The notes: a model not told the origin generated them from the sequence alone. A stretch of DNA of 64,000 bases from Trichobilharzia szidati (GCA_944472155.2 OX235279.1:138790920-138854919), one strand, 5' to 3'; positions 21,845 to 34,079 are shown, counted from the stretch's first letter. Translations and numbers: made by a program.

Positions 21845-23080
21845 ATTTCAGCATAGATATCTTTTCGGCGATTTCATTTTCAAAGGCTGTACAATCGCAT
21901 TTAAATACATAATTTTACATGGAGACAGTTCTTGTTTGATTCTACATAATTATGACGGCGAATAAAAGGTGATAATTATTTCCAACTAGATGTGGTTTTT
22001 TTGACGAGAGGCTTAGAAACAAAATTACTCAGGATTAGAACGGATATCAAGTGTGTAAAAATGAGCATGGATACAAAATTGAAATAATAATTTTCAACTT
22101 GAGATGGGAATCAGGAGGTGTGAATATAGATTACAAGAGCCTTAGAAACACAAACAAAATGCACAGGATTAAGATATAATTGTAAATTTTTTAAAATGGA
22201 TTATAAATGTGAACAGGAAAAGCATGGAAACAAACTTAAAATAACTGGTTTTATAACTGGAAAAAAAAATGGGGTGAATCGAATGAAGACTGAGGGAGTA
22301 AGAATCACACACATTGCGAACGAAAAGGGATCAAAAATCAAAAAACAAAAAAACAAAAACGGAAGCTACGGTAACATACCTAACTAAGTCCATGGTAGTT
22401 GTAGAGGTTGGAATAATTTCTTCTGGACACACAGCTCCGGCTTCTCGACGCATATTGCGAGGGCTTCTGCAGTACAGAGAAGTCGGAAACAAACTGCTTT
22501 CGGTAGGTTTCCGTTGACTTTGTAAATTACTTTGAATGAATCAGTTGAGATGTTGTGGGAGGTATTGATCAGATGCTCAATAATGGCACTTCTGATTGAA
22601 CCGGTGCCTCATCTTTGCAGCCACGCTGGGTAATGTTCTCTAACACGTTTTGAAAGGACGCGCATACAACGACCTATGTACCCTACTCCGCACGAGCAAG
22701 CGAACTGGTAAATGCACATTGAGTTGGTCATATGCGACAGTCTGTCCTTCCCATTGCTCCGAAGAAGTGGGCGGCTAGAGAATGTCAATCTTAGAGTTGC
22801 TGCTGATTTCATCTTATGTAGAAACAGAATACTGTACTGTACAATACTACATTTTTCAGTCTCACATGAAGAAAGTGTGTATTTTGAATATTTATTTGAA
22901 AAATGTTCGAAGGTAAGTAAGTAATGAGGTATAAAATCCAACTGACGGCTTTGGTCATAATGGATTTTTTGACGTCTATATTTGAATGGAAACCTGTAAG
23001 CTTTAGAAACTGATGGTTTCGCATAAACCAGGCTACTAATAAATGTAGTGAATAGCCTTGGGGATAGCTACTTTCCAATT
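21845..23080 (-). pseudogene. Penelope-like element family I, C-terminal GIY-YIG region and 3' tail
   Basis: On the minus strand, blocks within 23078-22405 read ESSYPQGYSLHLLVAWFM, QLDFIPHYLLTFEHFSNK in another frame, and KMKSAATLRLTFSSRP. Then comes the endonuclease start CIYQFACSCGVGYIGRCMR, SKRVREHYPAWLQR, and after a frame change SFKVIYKV and LLCTAEALAI. The family I tail (TGTACAGCC...GAAATCGCCGAAAAGA) is at 21895-21850. The A-rich plus strand at 22000-22390 is its 3' UTR. It is 5'-truncated and frameshifted. Confidence 0.8.
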
Positions 23081-23084
23081 GGGT

Positions 23085-24340
23085 TGATTTTGTTTTCGTC
23101 TTAAAATGTGAGGGAACAGTGTTTACGCAATTAGAAAGAAAGCCATAAGAAGAAAATTGTATATTTAATTGAAAAAAACTGTCTATCTGATTTTACCTTT
23201 ACATCATCTTTGAACAGTGTGAAGAGATTTCGTGTGGAAGCATTCTTTTGTCTTCTTTTCCAGGGGAAAATCGTTGATAGGTAATCCATTGAGAATTGGG
23301 CAGAAAAAGGAAACAAAATTAACATAAAAGCGTCTTATATCTCTCAAGTTAGATTATAGTAGTTTAAAATGAGAGATTTTAAGGAGTAGGCTGAAACATA
23401 AACAAAAGACGATAGCCTATTAAAGCAGAAAACTGGTTGTATAATCAGCACCAGAGGTTGGTCGTACACATATTAATCAAAGAAGTAAGACAGAAGAAAA
23501 TTTCTCATCTCGAATATTCTTTGATCTTTGGGAAAAAACTCGCTTATAGTAAAAGCTTATTCCACACTATTTTGGGGGGAGGTATGACAGCTACACTGAA
23601 GTCAAAAGTTCTGTCAAGGAAACCTGTGAATAAGCGAAAAAAGTACTACCATATATTTCTACAACTGTCAGGCAAACACTTATGAGTAAAACATATTTAT
23701 TTTTGGTCATGAGATATATAAACTAAATGGGTGGTGAAAAACTCTTGTACTGAAATCATACTCTGAGTTCACTTTCTTAACCCCATATTTCATGGTACAA
23801 ATAGTTATGGCATTGAGTTTCGCTGTTATTAAAATCCTATGTGCAGCCAGTGCGATGACATTTTACGGGTTACTTATGTTCCTGAAATTCTGCAGTTACG
23901 TATTTATCATGATTGTATAATTGGTTTGTGTAGCTCTACACTAGTCCACCTAGTTCAGACAAATAGTATGGATAAAATATACCAGTCATTTTCAATAATA
24001 AAAATGTATTTCAGTTCTCCAGAAGTGAATTAACTTTGAATACGTCCAGAAGAAGTGCTTAGACTATTTCTTAGCCTTCTTCGGAATAATAAAAGTCCTG
24101 TGTGCTCTTTAGATTAAGTCTTAATTTTCTTCTATAGCCTAATACATATCTTCAGAGACTAAATTTTTCTAAATTATTTCCTCATATTTGATTTTGTGCT
24201 GAAATGTATTTAAAAATTATTTAGAATTAGTATCTTATTCTAGTTTTTCTACATATACATAAAAAAACGAAGACCAAAATATCTCTTACGTTGTTGAGTT
24301 AATCCTGTCTGACCTTATTTTATTTCGAGGATTGTTGACG
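23085..24340. other. AT-rich stretch, nothing supported
   Basis: Open frames of 60-80 residues (for example 23437-23685 plus) show no domain. No repeat is recognised. Confidence 0.45.
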
Positions 24341-24344
24341 CGGG

Positions 24345-27297
24345 GTTAACCTCGCCCAGAATACTTACCAGAGAGTTTCCTAGCCAATCCCAAGATCAGG
24401 AGAAGGGGGAAGGCTGGGCGTGGTGCTAGCGTCCCTAACCCGAAAAAATCAGTCAAACTGCTACACAAACTTCAACGTACAAGGATATTAAAAATAGAAA
24501 AAAAATAAACAAACTTATTTTTCACTGCTATCGGAGAGGCGAAATGACGAGGGCTGGTGTGAGTCGTCGGGAAGTTAGTCAGCCGATTTGTCCTTTATCG
24601 GTGCACGCAAAAACAAGCATAGGGACGCACAATGTTAGTACAGTGTACGAAGCTGGAAAGACTGCCCATGTTACCGAAGAAATTAGAAGATATGGTACAG
24701 AAGTGCTAAAAATCTGCTGGCACAGGCAGAATGGATATGCACTATCGAAATTGTCGACTGTAGAGTCAGTAATCTACTGCGGTCTGGTCAATCAAACAAC
24801 AACCACGAGCACACTGAGGGAGTGAGTGGCTGTCATGATGTCACCAGTAGCAGGCGAAACACTTATGCAGTGGGAACCAATCTTCTCCTTCAGGAATATA
24901 ACACCAAGATTCAACTAAAAAGGAAAGAGCAAAGATCACAATCCTATAATGCTACTCGTGAGGCTACGAAAAACTTGGAAGAAAAGAAGAAATAAGATTT
25001 GCATAGATACCTGCAGGCACTAGTGGACAATTTCCCAAATGGCTACATCAGAATCCTTATGGGCGATATCAATCAAAGCCAAACTGGGAGCAGACAATAC
25101 AGGAAGAGAACTCATCAAGAATCAAGAGGCTATTGTTCGGCGAAATGAATGAGAACAGACAACCCTTCAACGTCTTATACACATTCAATGATTTGGCGAC
25201 TGGAGGTAACGTGTCCAAGCACAACGACTTAGACAAGGCCAGAAACATAGATTTTGCCTGACACACACACAAAAAACCAGATAGACTTCATCTCAATGCA
25301 GCTCAAGGAAGTGGAGATGCAGCCTGCTGGAAACAAAGTTGAGAAGGGGAGCGGATTTGGACTCAGATATTCATCTAGTTCAAGGAAACGTTATGCTCAA
25401 GATGAAATCCTTCAAAACAACTGGAGATAGACAACAGTTCAAGGTCAGCACTGAGAAAATGAAGGACAAAACTACAAGGGATACCTTCACTGCAGATCAG
25501 ATGAGAGCAAAATCGGAGACACTACGTGAAATCACTAAGGGAATCTGAGTGGAAGAACACTGGAACTAACTCACTGAAGGTGATGTTGAAGGAAACTTGT
25601 AAAGCTGTATCAGGAAGAAAGAAGAGGCGAGATAAGGAATGGCTCTTAAAGGATATTCTAACAAAAGCGAAAATACTGAATCCAATCGGTATACTGAACG
25701 ACAGCCAGGAAGGCAGGAGGCGCGGACAGAATTCCGCACTCTAGAGCATTAAGCACCGCAAACGGAGTCAGAGATTGCAGGATATGCGCTGACACCATTA
25801 TTGCAAAAGGTTAAGAAGGAAGGAGAGGTGCCTGCCGACTAGAAGAAAGGCTGGCTACCTTGTCAAGCTACCAGAGAAGGGCGACTTACGTCTATGCGAT
25901 AAATGATGTGGAGTAATGCTCCTGTTCACACCAAGTAAAATACTGAATGGCGTCATCGCGGGAAGAATGGAGGATGCACTCAATGCAGAACACCACCCAC
26001 CGGATTAGGCTGGATTCAAGAAAGGCAAATCATATGTTGATCAAATTGCAATTCTGCACATCACCATCGAATGAAGCATAGAATGCCAGTCAAACTCCCT
26101 ACCTCAATTTCGTCAACTTTGAAAAGGACTTAGACAGACAGCGTAGACAGAGGAGTAATTTGGAAACTACTTTAACGCAATGAAGTGCAGTGCCCAAGAC
26201 TCTATCAACCTCATTCAACAACTGATCATACAACACATCGGAAAATTCAGTGAAGCCACTGAAACGAAGACAGGAGTAAGACAAGGCTGGCTGCCTATTA
26301 TCACGCAAGATAATATTCCTAATTTTGGTGGACTGTATTATGCTTCGGACTGTGTGTGGAAAGTGAGAAGAGAGGAATGCGCTGCACCACCGATAAAAGT
26401 ACCGTAGAAGGTCTGGATTTCTCGGAAGATTTATATCTGATGTCACACTCAATCGAAGACTTACTGGCAATATCCAGCAAATCATCTGAAGAAGCAGTCA
26501 GAAAAGACAGGACTCCAGGTGAACATAGGAAAGACGGAACTGATGAAGATAACCATGCACCATCAACAACAACAACAACAACCAGCATCAGTCACCATCA
26601 ACAGAAGAGGTTTAACAGAGGTTACTTCCTGCCTCCACTTATCTACGAAGCGTCGTTTCAATCATACGCACATGGCACGGATGAAGATGTCAAACCAGCC
26701 AGAGTCCGAAAGGTAAGACAGAGTTTCATCACTCTGAAACCAATTTGGAAATCTTATGCACTGCACTCCACAGAATTAAGAACAAGATTCGGATTTTCAA
26801 CACAAGTGTGAAGTCAGCGACTTCTTCTAAATGGGTCAGAAAATTGGCCAATGTATCATTTAAAGCATTTCCAACAGACTACAACAGACTTTTATCAGCA
26901 CCCGCCATCACCGGCTACATATTTCGGATCGAATGGCCAGAAAGTATTCCCAACAAATGAGCTGTGGGAACAAACTAACCAGGAACCTATCGTTCGATAA
27001 ATATGTGTGAGAAAATGGAGGTGGATTGATCACGCGCTGAAGAGACCGTCGGATGACATTGGGATCAGTGCAGGCCATCACTCTAGTTGGGCGCAAACGG
27101 TAAACGACGGTTGTGGCGTGTACTGGAGGGTGATCTGGAGGAGATCGTATGTTGAGAAGTAGGAGATGAGATACTATGGGCGATTGTGTGCTCATCTGAA
27201 GAGGACAGCAGAAAATAGAAGAAAGTGGGGGACTACTGTTTAAGCCCTATTTTCCACTTGGAACACAATGGAACAATAATAATAATGGTGTCAAGTT
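24345..27297 (+). pseudogene. near-full-length RTE retrotransposon, degenerate
   Basis: A 5' UTR (GGCTGGGCGTGGTGCTAGC...CAAACTGCTACACAAAC) is followed by an APE-type endonuclease start (24544-24837: IGTHNVSTVYEAGKTAHVTEEIRRYGTEVL, split in my reading from ISETHW-type sequence that has decayed). Fragments of endonuclease and RT follow: GVRQGWLP near 26276, and DFSEDLYLMSHSIEDL near 26415, where the expected FADD is FSED. A C-terminal piece is next, and the tail TTTAAGCCCTATTTTCCACTTGG plus (AAT)n at 27283-27297 closes it. The length of about 2.95 kb is close to a whole element. Many frameshifts and the lost Asp show it is dead. Confidence 0.88.
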
Positions 27298-27584
27298 GAT
27301 TATGTCTTTCTAACAGAATTTATTTTATAACTCCGAACACATTCATTCGTTCTTGTGTAACCCATAATCGTTTATGTATGTTACTACCTTTGAAACATTT
27401 CGGAATATTTCATCTTGTAGCGGTCAAATGTTATGCCTTAAGTGCCATCATATATACATATATGTATTTTAAATTTTGTGTTTTGTAGGAATTTCGACTA
27501 ATTTCATCACGGACTTAATCACAATGAGATATCTGTAAGAGGACCATTCTAAATCAAGTAGCACTCAACAGCTGTTGATTTTCA

Positions 27585-27975
27585 GCTGTTGATCTTTGAG
27601 TTTGTGTGACATTGAATTTAAATCATCCGTGAAGTCCAGATGTTCTCATATCTTTTCGTCGGCTCAGCGTATGCCCGCCTTCTCGCTCCTCACTACCTGA
27701 TGCATGACAAAGTCCAAAACAGTCAGGTAGATCGTTAGTAACAGTGGTCAGTCTTGTCTTACACCTGTCTTATCTCCAGAGGCTTCAGTGACCTTGCGTC
27801 GCTAATCACTTGTCGTGCAGCATTATCATACACTGATGAATGAGGTAGATAGAAATTTGCGGCACATCATCTCTTAGTACTGAATCAGATCCCAAATCCA
27901 TTTATAGTCCACACTATCGAACGCCTTTTTAGGTCGATGAAGTTGGTATAAAAGTGCTGTCTACTATTTATGCTA
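27585..27975 (-). mobile_element. RTE reverse-transcriptase fragment
   Basis: The reverse complement shows the central RT region: TTGACCTAAAAAGGCG preceding the catalytic YEKAF-like block, CAAGTGATTAGCGACGCAAG, then GAGATAAGACAGGTGTAAGAC (TGVRQ box). It lies directly beyond the plus-strand RTE and is in the opposite orientation, so it is a separate fragment. Confidence 0.68.
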
Positions 27976-27979
27976 CGTT

Positions 27980-29165
27980 CGGTTATATAACTTTGGGAGA
28001 AAGTTATTTTTCGTTGAGCAATCTATCTTTTAAGAGAAAATCTCGAATAATTCAATAATCACATGAGTTATAAGTTGCTGCGTCAACCAAGTTGACAACG
28101 GTGAGGAAAGATGCCGTCAGAAAGTAACGGCTGTGAGTTATGATATTTTAAAAGTGAACAAGTACTGCAGGCTGATTTACGGCTTTTGTACTGAAGACAC
28201 CGGAGTTCAAAAGAAACCAGTCCAACTTCCATATCAACCATGGATCTATTCGTGTTTATCTGCTTAGTTGCGCTTTTCGTTCGCTTCATTTTTATTAAGT
28301 GTATTTGTAAAAGTTTTTATGCGCATCCTGTCCACATATGTGTGCTTTATATACCATTTTACATATTACGCAAGTATTTTTCTAACCTTAATTTATTTGT
28401 TTTTATGCCTGATTTAATCTACATTCATTTTTCATACCATCTTCGAATCAAGTAGAAAATCATTATCTCATTTAATCTCCCATCGGTACTACACTAAATT
28501 AAATAATTATTGCAATAATGCAAAATAATGTATAAAAATGGGATTCTTCAGCTTTTGAAGATGAAATTGCAGGAAACATATCTTCACTGATCTTCTTGTT
28601 TTTTTTTACTGCCTAAAGGATAATTTAGTAGCAAGTGAAAATAAATAAACAATCAAGTTTTTGAGTGTCATTTAATTTCCTACAGTTTAGTCCTATTTGT
28701 TGGTCATTTATGTGTGTGTGCCTATTTGGACTACATTCTGCACATGAATTATTCAACTTCAACAAATGAAAAGAAGTTATGTAAATACAGTTTTGAATAG
28801 ACAATATCTGTCAAATTATTGGGTTAATTTAGGATGAATTATACTACTGCTGACTTTATGATCTTCCCTCTAAGTTTGAAAGGTTTTACAGCTGTTATTG
28901 CTGCAAAAATTGCAAACTGAAGTTACATGTCAGCTGATTTCCTTGTAGCTTATAAGAAAATGTAAATAAAACTAAAGTTGATGTTGTTGTTAAGGTTGGA
29001 GAGACTGAGGTCAACTAAAACCTTAGCCTCCTATTTGCCAGCTTCTAATACATTATTGTAGCATTATGCTGGCGAACTGCGAACTACGTCTGCTTTACAT
29101 TCGACGCTTTATTAATTTTTTCAATTCAAATTCTGATATATTTCCATACGAAATTCCCTGATAAA
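27980..29165. other. AT-rich stretch, nothing supported
   Basis: Opposed open frames at 28083-28289 (minus) and 28240-28455 (plus) have no domain, and I could not assign splice sites. Confidence 0.4.
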
Positions 29166-29171
29166 TTTATT

Positions 29172-29345
29172 TTTTTTTATTATAGCTTGATTGCACACAG
29201 TACTTTTGGTACAAGTAAAGAATTCGCAGCATGTGATATCGGTAGCCCAAATTTTGCAGGCCGACCAGGTGTGCGTCCACCAGGGATCGAACACCCGAGT
29301 CATGTGCATGGTCGGTGAGAGTCCCAACCGCTATGCTATTGACGT
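29172..29345 (-). mobile_element. tRNA-headed SINE type 2
   Basis: The minus strand has a head with GGTTGGGACTCTCACCGACC, box B GTTCGATCCCTGG and then GGACGCACACC. The type 2 body is GCCTGCAAAATTTGGGCTACCG and ATATCACATGCTG, with the end CAATCAAGCTATAATAAA. The head is like type 1 but the body is unrelated to the RTE. Confidence 0.72.
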
Positions 29346-29517
29346 TTTATGGGTGCCTTACCTCATCTGCCTTGTTTCCCAAACGAAACTCTTTTACATT
29401 TTTCAACTATGTTCAAATTAACCGACAAATACACTTCACCAGAAAAGTTTTGTTTGCGATTTATAAACCAGCAAGTCAGTATGTTCAAATGGTAGATACT
29501 CGTTTCATTCTCAATAT

Positions 29518-29718
29518 TCATTTCTCTTTGATGAAATTAGAAGTCTGGTTACTTCTGAAGTCCAAGTACAGTGTGAATGTATTCAGTAATGTTTTAGGTG
29601 CCCCAATCATTAAGTGCAGTTCGCTGACTTTGAAACCCAATTTTCTGAGAAATTTCATAGGATTTATACAAAATCTGTCATTTGCCGAGTTCATTTTATC
29701 ATCAGTTACATGTATCAA
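29518..29718 (-). other. open frame, possible coding fragment
   Basis: It reads NSANDRFCINPMKFLRKLGF, then VSELHLMIGAPKTLLN and more, on the minus strand. A 139-residue frame covers the same bases on the plus strand. There is no clear acceptor or donor. Residue use looks protein-like but the family is unknown, and chance is possible. Confidence 0.2.
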
Positions 29719-29739
29719 ACGTCAGCTTTGTTGAAAATG

Positions 29740-30450
29740 TCAGTGAATTTTGTTTATTAAAACACCAGTTGAAAATTAAATCTGTCGTTATTTGAAGTTG
29801 TGAACCTCACTAAAAATCTTTGAGTGAAATATCTGACAGAGAGATTCCTTCACCGTTAATTAGCCGGACGTTGCACTGTCAGAAATCCTTGTAGTGTAAC
29901 CGTATTGCTCCCTTGAAGAAATGATAATTTAAAACTGCTTCTAGACTGATGCACCAAGTGGATTCAATTTCTGTCCTGAAATGAAATGCATCTGTCGCCA
30001 TTCTAACTGCTAGATGATCACTTAGGAGATCTTTCCTCTTAGAATAGTTAACAGTATGTGAAATATTATGTGAGCGAGATGGTCTACTCCAAATACTATA
30101 ACTAATACGGTGTTAAGTGAAGCATATTTGCAGCTTAATCTGAAAATTCCTGTTTTAGCTACAGTATATACGTGAATTCTGAAATCTTGTTCAGCCCCTA
30201 GTTTAACTGATGAATAACCTCCATATACGCAGCTTAGACATGAGAAAGGTTATTTCTAGAGCATTTATATATGTATTACATTGTCTGATATTTAATTCAA
30301 TTTAGATTTTTGCGTCGACTGACTGGATCGGTATCAGGAACACCATCACTCACTGGGGAATGCAGTTAAATTCAGTGACGAGTCCTAAACAGGACGAAAT
30401 TCGCATCCTGGATTCCAGTGATAGTCATCATCGACCAACTGGTATTTTCT
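29740..30450. other. unassigned
   Basis: No gene, repeat or RNA is recognised. Confidence 0.4.
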
Positions 30451-30453
30451 AAT

Positions 30454-30948
30454 TGTTTCATTTTATTGTATGGAGGATTTCATCATGAGCTGACATCAGT
30501 TAGAGAACCACTGGAAGACGTGGGAGTACTGGACAGCTGTTTCGTCCTAGTTTGGGACTCTTCAGCAGTACACACCCACCGGGATTCGAACCCAGGACCT
30601 TCTGGTTACAAGGCGAGCTCGTAGACCATTGAGCCACTGGGACCCGATCCAATGGTCCTTGAATTCTAACTTCTGCCAATTCACGACATAGCGCGACCAT
30701 TTCGCAATGTCTTCTTAGATGAGTTACTGTCACATCTTCAACCTGCTGTACCCTACTGGTCACGGCTTCCCACTAGAACCCCAGGTTAACTGCCTGAATA
30801 GGGCCAGTCACTAGTGAGCATCAGATTAATTTTCAAGTATTGGTTTGGTAGGGATTTTGTTTGATTGTATGGAGGATTTCATCATGAGCTGACATCAGTT
30901 AGAGAACCACTGGAAAACCTGGGAGTACTGGACAGCTGTTTCATTTTA
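30454..30948 (-). mobile_element. SINE B, one unit plus a partial second, with 12-bp target duplication
   Basis: The tRNA-like head lies on the minus strand: box B GGGTTCGAATCCCGG near 30570-30590 and box A around GTGGCTCAATGG near 30636. TTGTATGGAGGATTTCATCA starts at 30466 and again at 30865, a period of 399 bp. The repeated part runs about 75 bp, to GACAGCTGTTTC. TGTTTCATTTTA flanks the whole (30454-30465 and 30937-30948). The start point differs by about 30 bases from the copy at 3.6 kb. Confidence 0.82.
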
Positions 30949-31113
30949 GTTACCACAATATATTAGAATCCTACTGTTGAAATGACTATAGATTTCTCAA
31001 TAAATTTCATGAAATTTAAGATACTTCATAAGTATTGGAAACTAATGAATGAATACAAGTAGCAAAGCATATAAAATTATATAATTCAGTATACCGGATT
31101 TCATGCCAATTAC

Positions 31114-31500
31114 CTTACTGTCAGGAGATTTCAGAGAATTGACAATCAAACACTGAGCGGAATTGGCGAGGTCAAAGACTGTTACACCTGCAGATGACGA
31201 TTTATCGACGAATGTATCGTTTGTTGTGAATCTTTGTGTAGACATAGGTGAAATTATTCCCAACCGGCGATATCCAGTGGGATTATATCTTCCACGCATA
31301 TTTGCCGAGTAGAAACCACTGTATACGCGTACTCTGCTGGGACTTGACTGTCGAATTCCAAATGAATTTTTAAATGCGTCTGGATAACGTTTATGATCGC
31401 GTATTTCATTGCAAACTATTGGCTGTTTATTGAAAGCTGTTAATTCTAGTTTTCCATGCATAGAAAGACTGGCTTTTGGAATTTGAAACCATGATCTCTC
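31114..31500 (-). CDS. internal coding exon, unknown protein (exon C)
   Basis: On the minus strand the acceptor AAACCTCAATTTTAG ends at 31501. A 387-nt open exon follows, with donor AGTAAG/GTAATT at 31113. It encodes 129 codons beginning ERSWFQIPKASLSMHGKLEL, passing through YSGFYSANMRGRYNPTGYRR and ending SLKSPDSK. An alternative donor five bases earlier (GACA/GTAAGG) would end in phase 1. The start is phase 0, matching the phase 0 end of the exon at 33.8-34.1 kb, and the longer form ends in phase 0, matching the exon at 6.2 kb. It is polar, rich in Ser and Arg, and has no transmembrane stretch inside the exon. No repeat similarity is seen. The family was not recognised. Confidence 0.65.
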
Positions 31501-31659
31501 CTAAAATTGAGGTTTAAAGCTTATGCTATAATCAGTTTATTATCACGTCACTTTTGTTTTCATTTATAAGATTAGTAGACAAATGCATCAATTTAGTATA
31601 TAATACATATTGATAACGTTAGACTGGTGGTATTACTGGTATGATTGAGGGAAATCAAA

Positions 31660-32155
31660 GTACTGTCTGTCTGTTATCGACATAGAACTTTGCACATATG
31701 TGCGGCAGTTCAAGTCGCCACACGTCACTCAGCACACAAAGCAAGAGAAGAAAGTGGGAGAAATGCATGATATAAACAGTAAACAGAGGTGTGAGACAAA
31801 GGATTAGGAATAACGAAGAACAAAACAGTCTAATTGGAAATCATAGGTCACAAGGAGTGGATGCATCTGCGCCACTGAGAACGATTTTTAGCCATGTCAC
31901 CAATTGTTTCCAACCATTGGTTTATACCGTCCCGAGGACCCCAACCTACGTGGCTTAGACTGACTGTTGTGGATTTCATTGACTGGTGCCATGTTTTGGT
32001 TTGACCACCGCTAGCACTTTTCCAGCCTGACCTTATATCAGCTAACATTGCCCGTCGAGGAAGGCGATGACTAGGCATACGTAACACATGTCCTAACCAT
32101 CTCAGTCGATGTAATTTCACAGTCTCATCGACTGATAAATCAAAGTACATTAATC
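31660..32155 (-). mobile_element. second non-LTR family, C-terminal ORF end and 3' UTR
   Basis: The open frame 32150-31848 reads LHRLRWLGHVLRMPSHRLPR, then SGGQTKTWHQSMKSTTVSLS, WGPRDGINQWLETIGD and KNRSQWRRCIHSL. This is the conserved C-terminus of a non-LTR retrotransposon, distinct in sequence from the SR2-like RTE. A 3' UTR to about 31660 (GCGACTTGAACTGCCGCAC) matches the copy at 5.6 kb. It is 5'-truncated, though this last stretch is intact. Confidence 0.8.
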
Positions 32156-32458
32156 ATATACGTATTTATTCAGTCTATGGGCAAGTCAAAGGGAAATCTA
32201 CATTGAAAAATTTTAGACTGATAGAATTTACACTTTACGTCGAGACAGCTGACATCACAGTTACATGTGGTACTGATTTTATCACAAGAAAATGAACAGT
32301 AGTTTTGTAATATCACTTTTAAGCAAATCAACAGTATTTAAAATATGAATCAAATTGTTTTTTGATTGGCCCTAATGTATGCAAAGAAGAGTTAACATTA
32401 GCACGTATATGCGATAAATTTGATTCTTATTAAGTTTTTATAGTACACTTATTATGCT

Positions 32459-32760
32459 AGATGGTTGGAGGTTATTGGTAGGATGCTGTGGATCTAAGTT
32501 TCGCAGCAACACTGAATGATGTGGCTGTGAATCGATGAGTTAGCATCAGTTCGTCGGGGCTCGCAGGTACGCCGTGCAAACGAGTATCAGTAAGCCCGAA
32601 ACCTGGGTTCAAGGCATCATACAGACTGCCTACAACCAGCTAACATTAATTCGCAATGCACAAGTGTGGTGAGTCATCTAGTTTGGTGACGACATTGCAA
32701 ACTGGACAGATAGAATTTAGTCGGCGCTGGCACCAGGGACTAGACACATGTTAAAATAAT
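32459..32760 (+). mobile_element. degenerate Sm-alpha copy
   Basis: GCAGGTACGCCGTGCAAACGAG, then AGCCCGAAACCTGGGTTCAAGGC and CTGCCTACAACCAG, keep the Sm-alpha order, with the hammerhead core eroded. The start ATGGTTGGAGGTTATTGG is in minus orientation, so two copies may be joined. Confidence 0.6.
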
Positions 32761-32764
32761 CCTG

Positions 32765-33240
32765 TATGCAGTAACAATTGAAACTGAGTAGAATAACAAA
32801 TTTTTAAAGTCATTTTTGAGTTTAAATTTAGCCAGTGAAAGTGCTGGATTTTCATGAATATTACTATTAATGTGAATTAGATGAACACTGTTCTAATCGT
32901 CCTCAATTCATTTGGTTAAATCAGTCATGGATTTCTCTATCTGTAGAATTTAGTACACTGTAGCTATGCATTATTAATCATAGTTTTATGAACCAAGAGA
33001 TTATTTCTTAAAGAACTTAATAATGATAAAAAAATTTGATTCCTACCAAGAATTTACAAGTTACATTTTATTTTCTACGCTATTAACTTGAAACACCCCT
33101 AACTTTTTATGCATAAATGAATCGGCCTTGAACAAATCAGGATGCGTTAAAGAAAATTCTCGGAACACGAAAGAGAAAACAAATTTGTAATTGCTTCATA
33201 GAAAACAAATTTAACCCTACATAAGTATTTTTGCGTATTT
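32765..33240. other. AT-rich stretch, nothing supported
   Basis: No recognised gene or repeat. Confidence 0.45.
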
Positions 33241-33244
33241 TTCC

Positions 33245-33478
33245 CTTTTATTCCTTTACATTCCCAGTGGAGCATGTGGCTTCACGCTAGAAGTTTCAAG
33301 CTTCGGTAGCAGTGGTGTTCATTTTTACGGGATGGGGTTGCTATCCTCATGCCCAACCTTCCAACTTTACCAGTCTTACTACTGGCTTAGCGAGGTTTGG
33401 GAGTGAGTCGGCTGGACACCGAACCCTGAACCACATGAGTGGTTGGCGATCATTCTACTACTGTGCCACCGGCACGTA
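33245..33478 (-). mobile_element. tRNA-headed SINE type 1
   Basis: The minus strand runs from GTGCCGGTGGCACAGTAGTAG (box A region) through a diverged box B GGGTTCGGTGTCC and the body GGTTGGGCATGAGGATAGCAACCCC. It ends GAAGCCACATGCTCCACTGG, then poly-A. Confidence 0.75.
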
Positions 33479-33843
33479 TTCTGACTTGGGTTTACACGAT
33501 TTTGATTGGGCAGCATCTAAATACCTATTTTAATTGCATGATGAGATACAAACGGTTATTATCTGTACGACTGACAGTCTATCTCGTGTCAACTTGACTG
33601 AATTAGACAGGTGACTAGATTCTATGTACACAGGTTTCTCTAGAGTTGACTATATTTGGAAGCACACAAGTAATTCTAAAACCTATCATGGACATTGACA
33701 CATTTGATTGGGAAAGGAGTCGTAATTTTGATATTTTTTTTGACTGACTCCTTTAATATGACATATGTTTTAATAAAAATAGTAAAAGGGATTGACAAAA
33801 AGAGTCTTCTATGTGTAAGACAAAAGTCAGTGATTGAACTCAC

Positions 33844-34078
33844 AGATTTGACTGATTTCTGGAACATCATCCTTTGATCAGAAAATTTCTCATAAGTAGT
33901 CGATTTTGATCTACGTACATTTCGGATAGTAGAAGTGTTTTGCTTCGAATATTCTGAATCGCATGGATTACTATTGGATCGTTCGTCATGTGAATTCGGC
34001 AGAGGAACATTTAACGTTATCGGACTCGTAGATAATTCTCTAGGCGTGGTGTTCGTCTCAGGACTATTCATAAATTGA
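33844..34078 (-). CDS. coding exon, possible N-terminal exon, unknown protein (exon B)
   Basis: On the minus strand the acceptor AAGTATTTATTTAG ends at 34079. The 235-nt exon ends at the consensus donor AATCT/GTGAGT (33843). After one base it reads 78 codons: QFMNSPETNTTPRELSTSPI, then a Ser/Asn/Thr-rich stretch, VRRSKSTTYEKFSDQRMMFQ and KSVKS. The Met at 34071 is the first and could be the start, with the exon carrying a few 5' UTR bases. Otherwise the exon begins in phase 2, which does not fit the phase 0 end of the exon at 38.2 kb. The sequence is low-complexity and basic near its end, as in disordered cytosolic N-termini. It ends in phase 0, matching the exon at 31.5 kb. The family was not recognised. 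Confidence 0.6.
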
Positions 34079-34079
34079 C

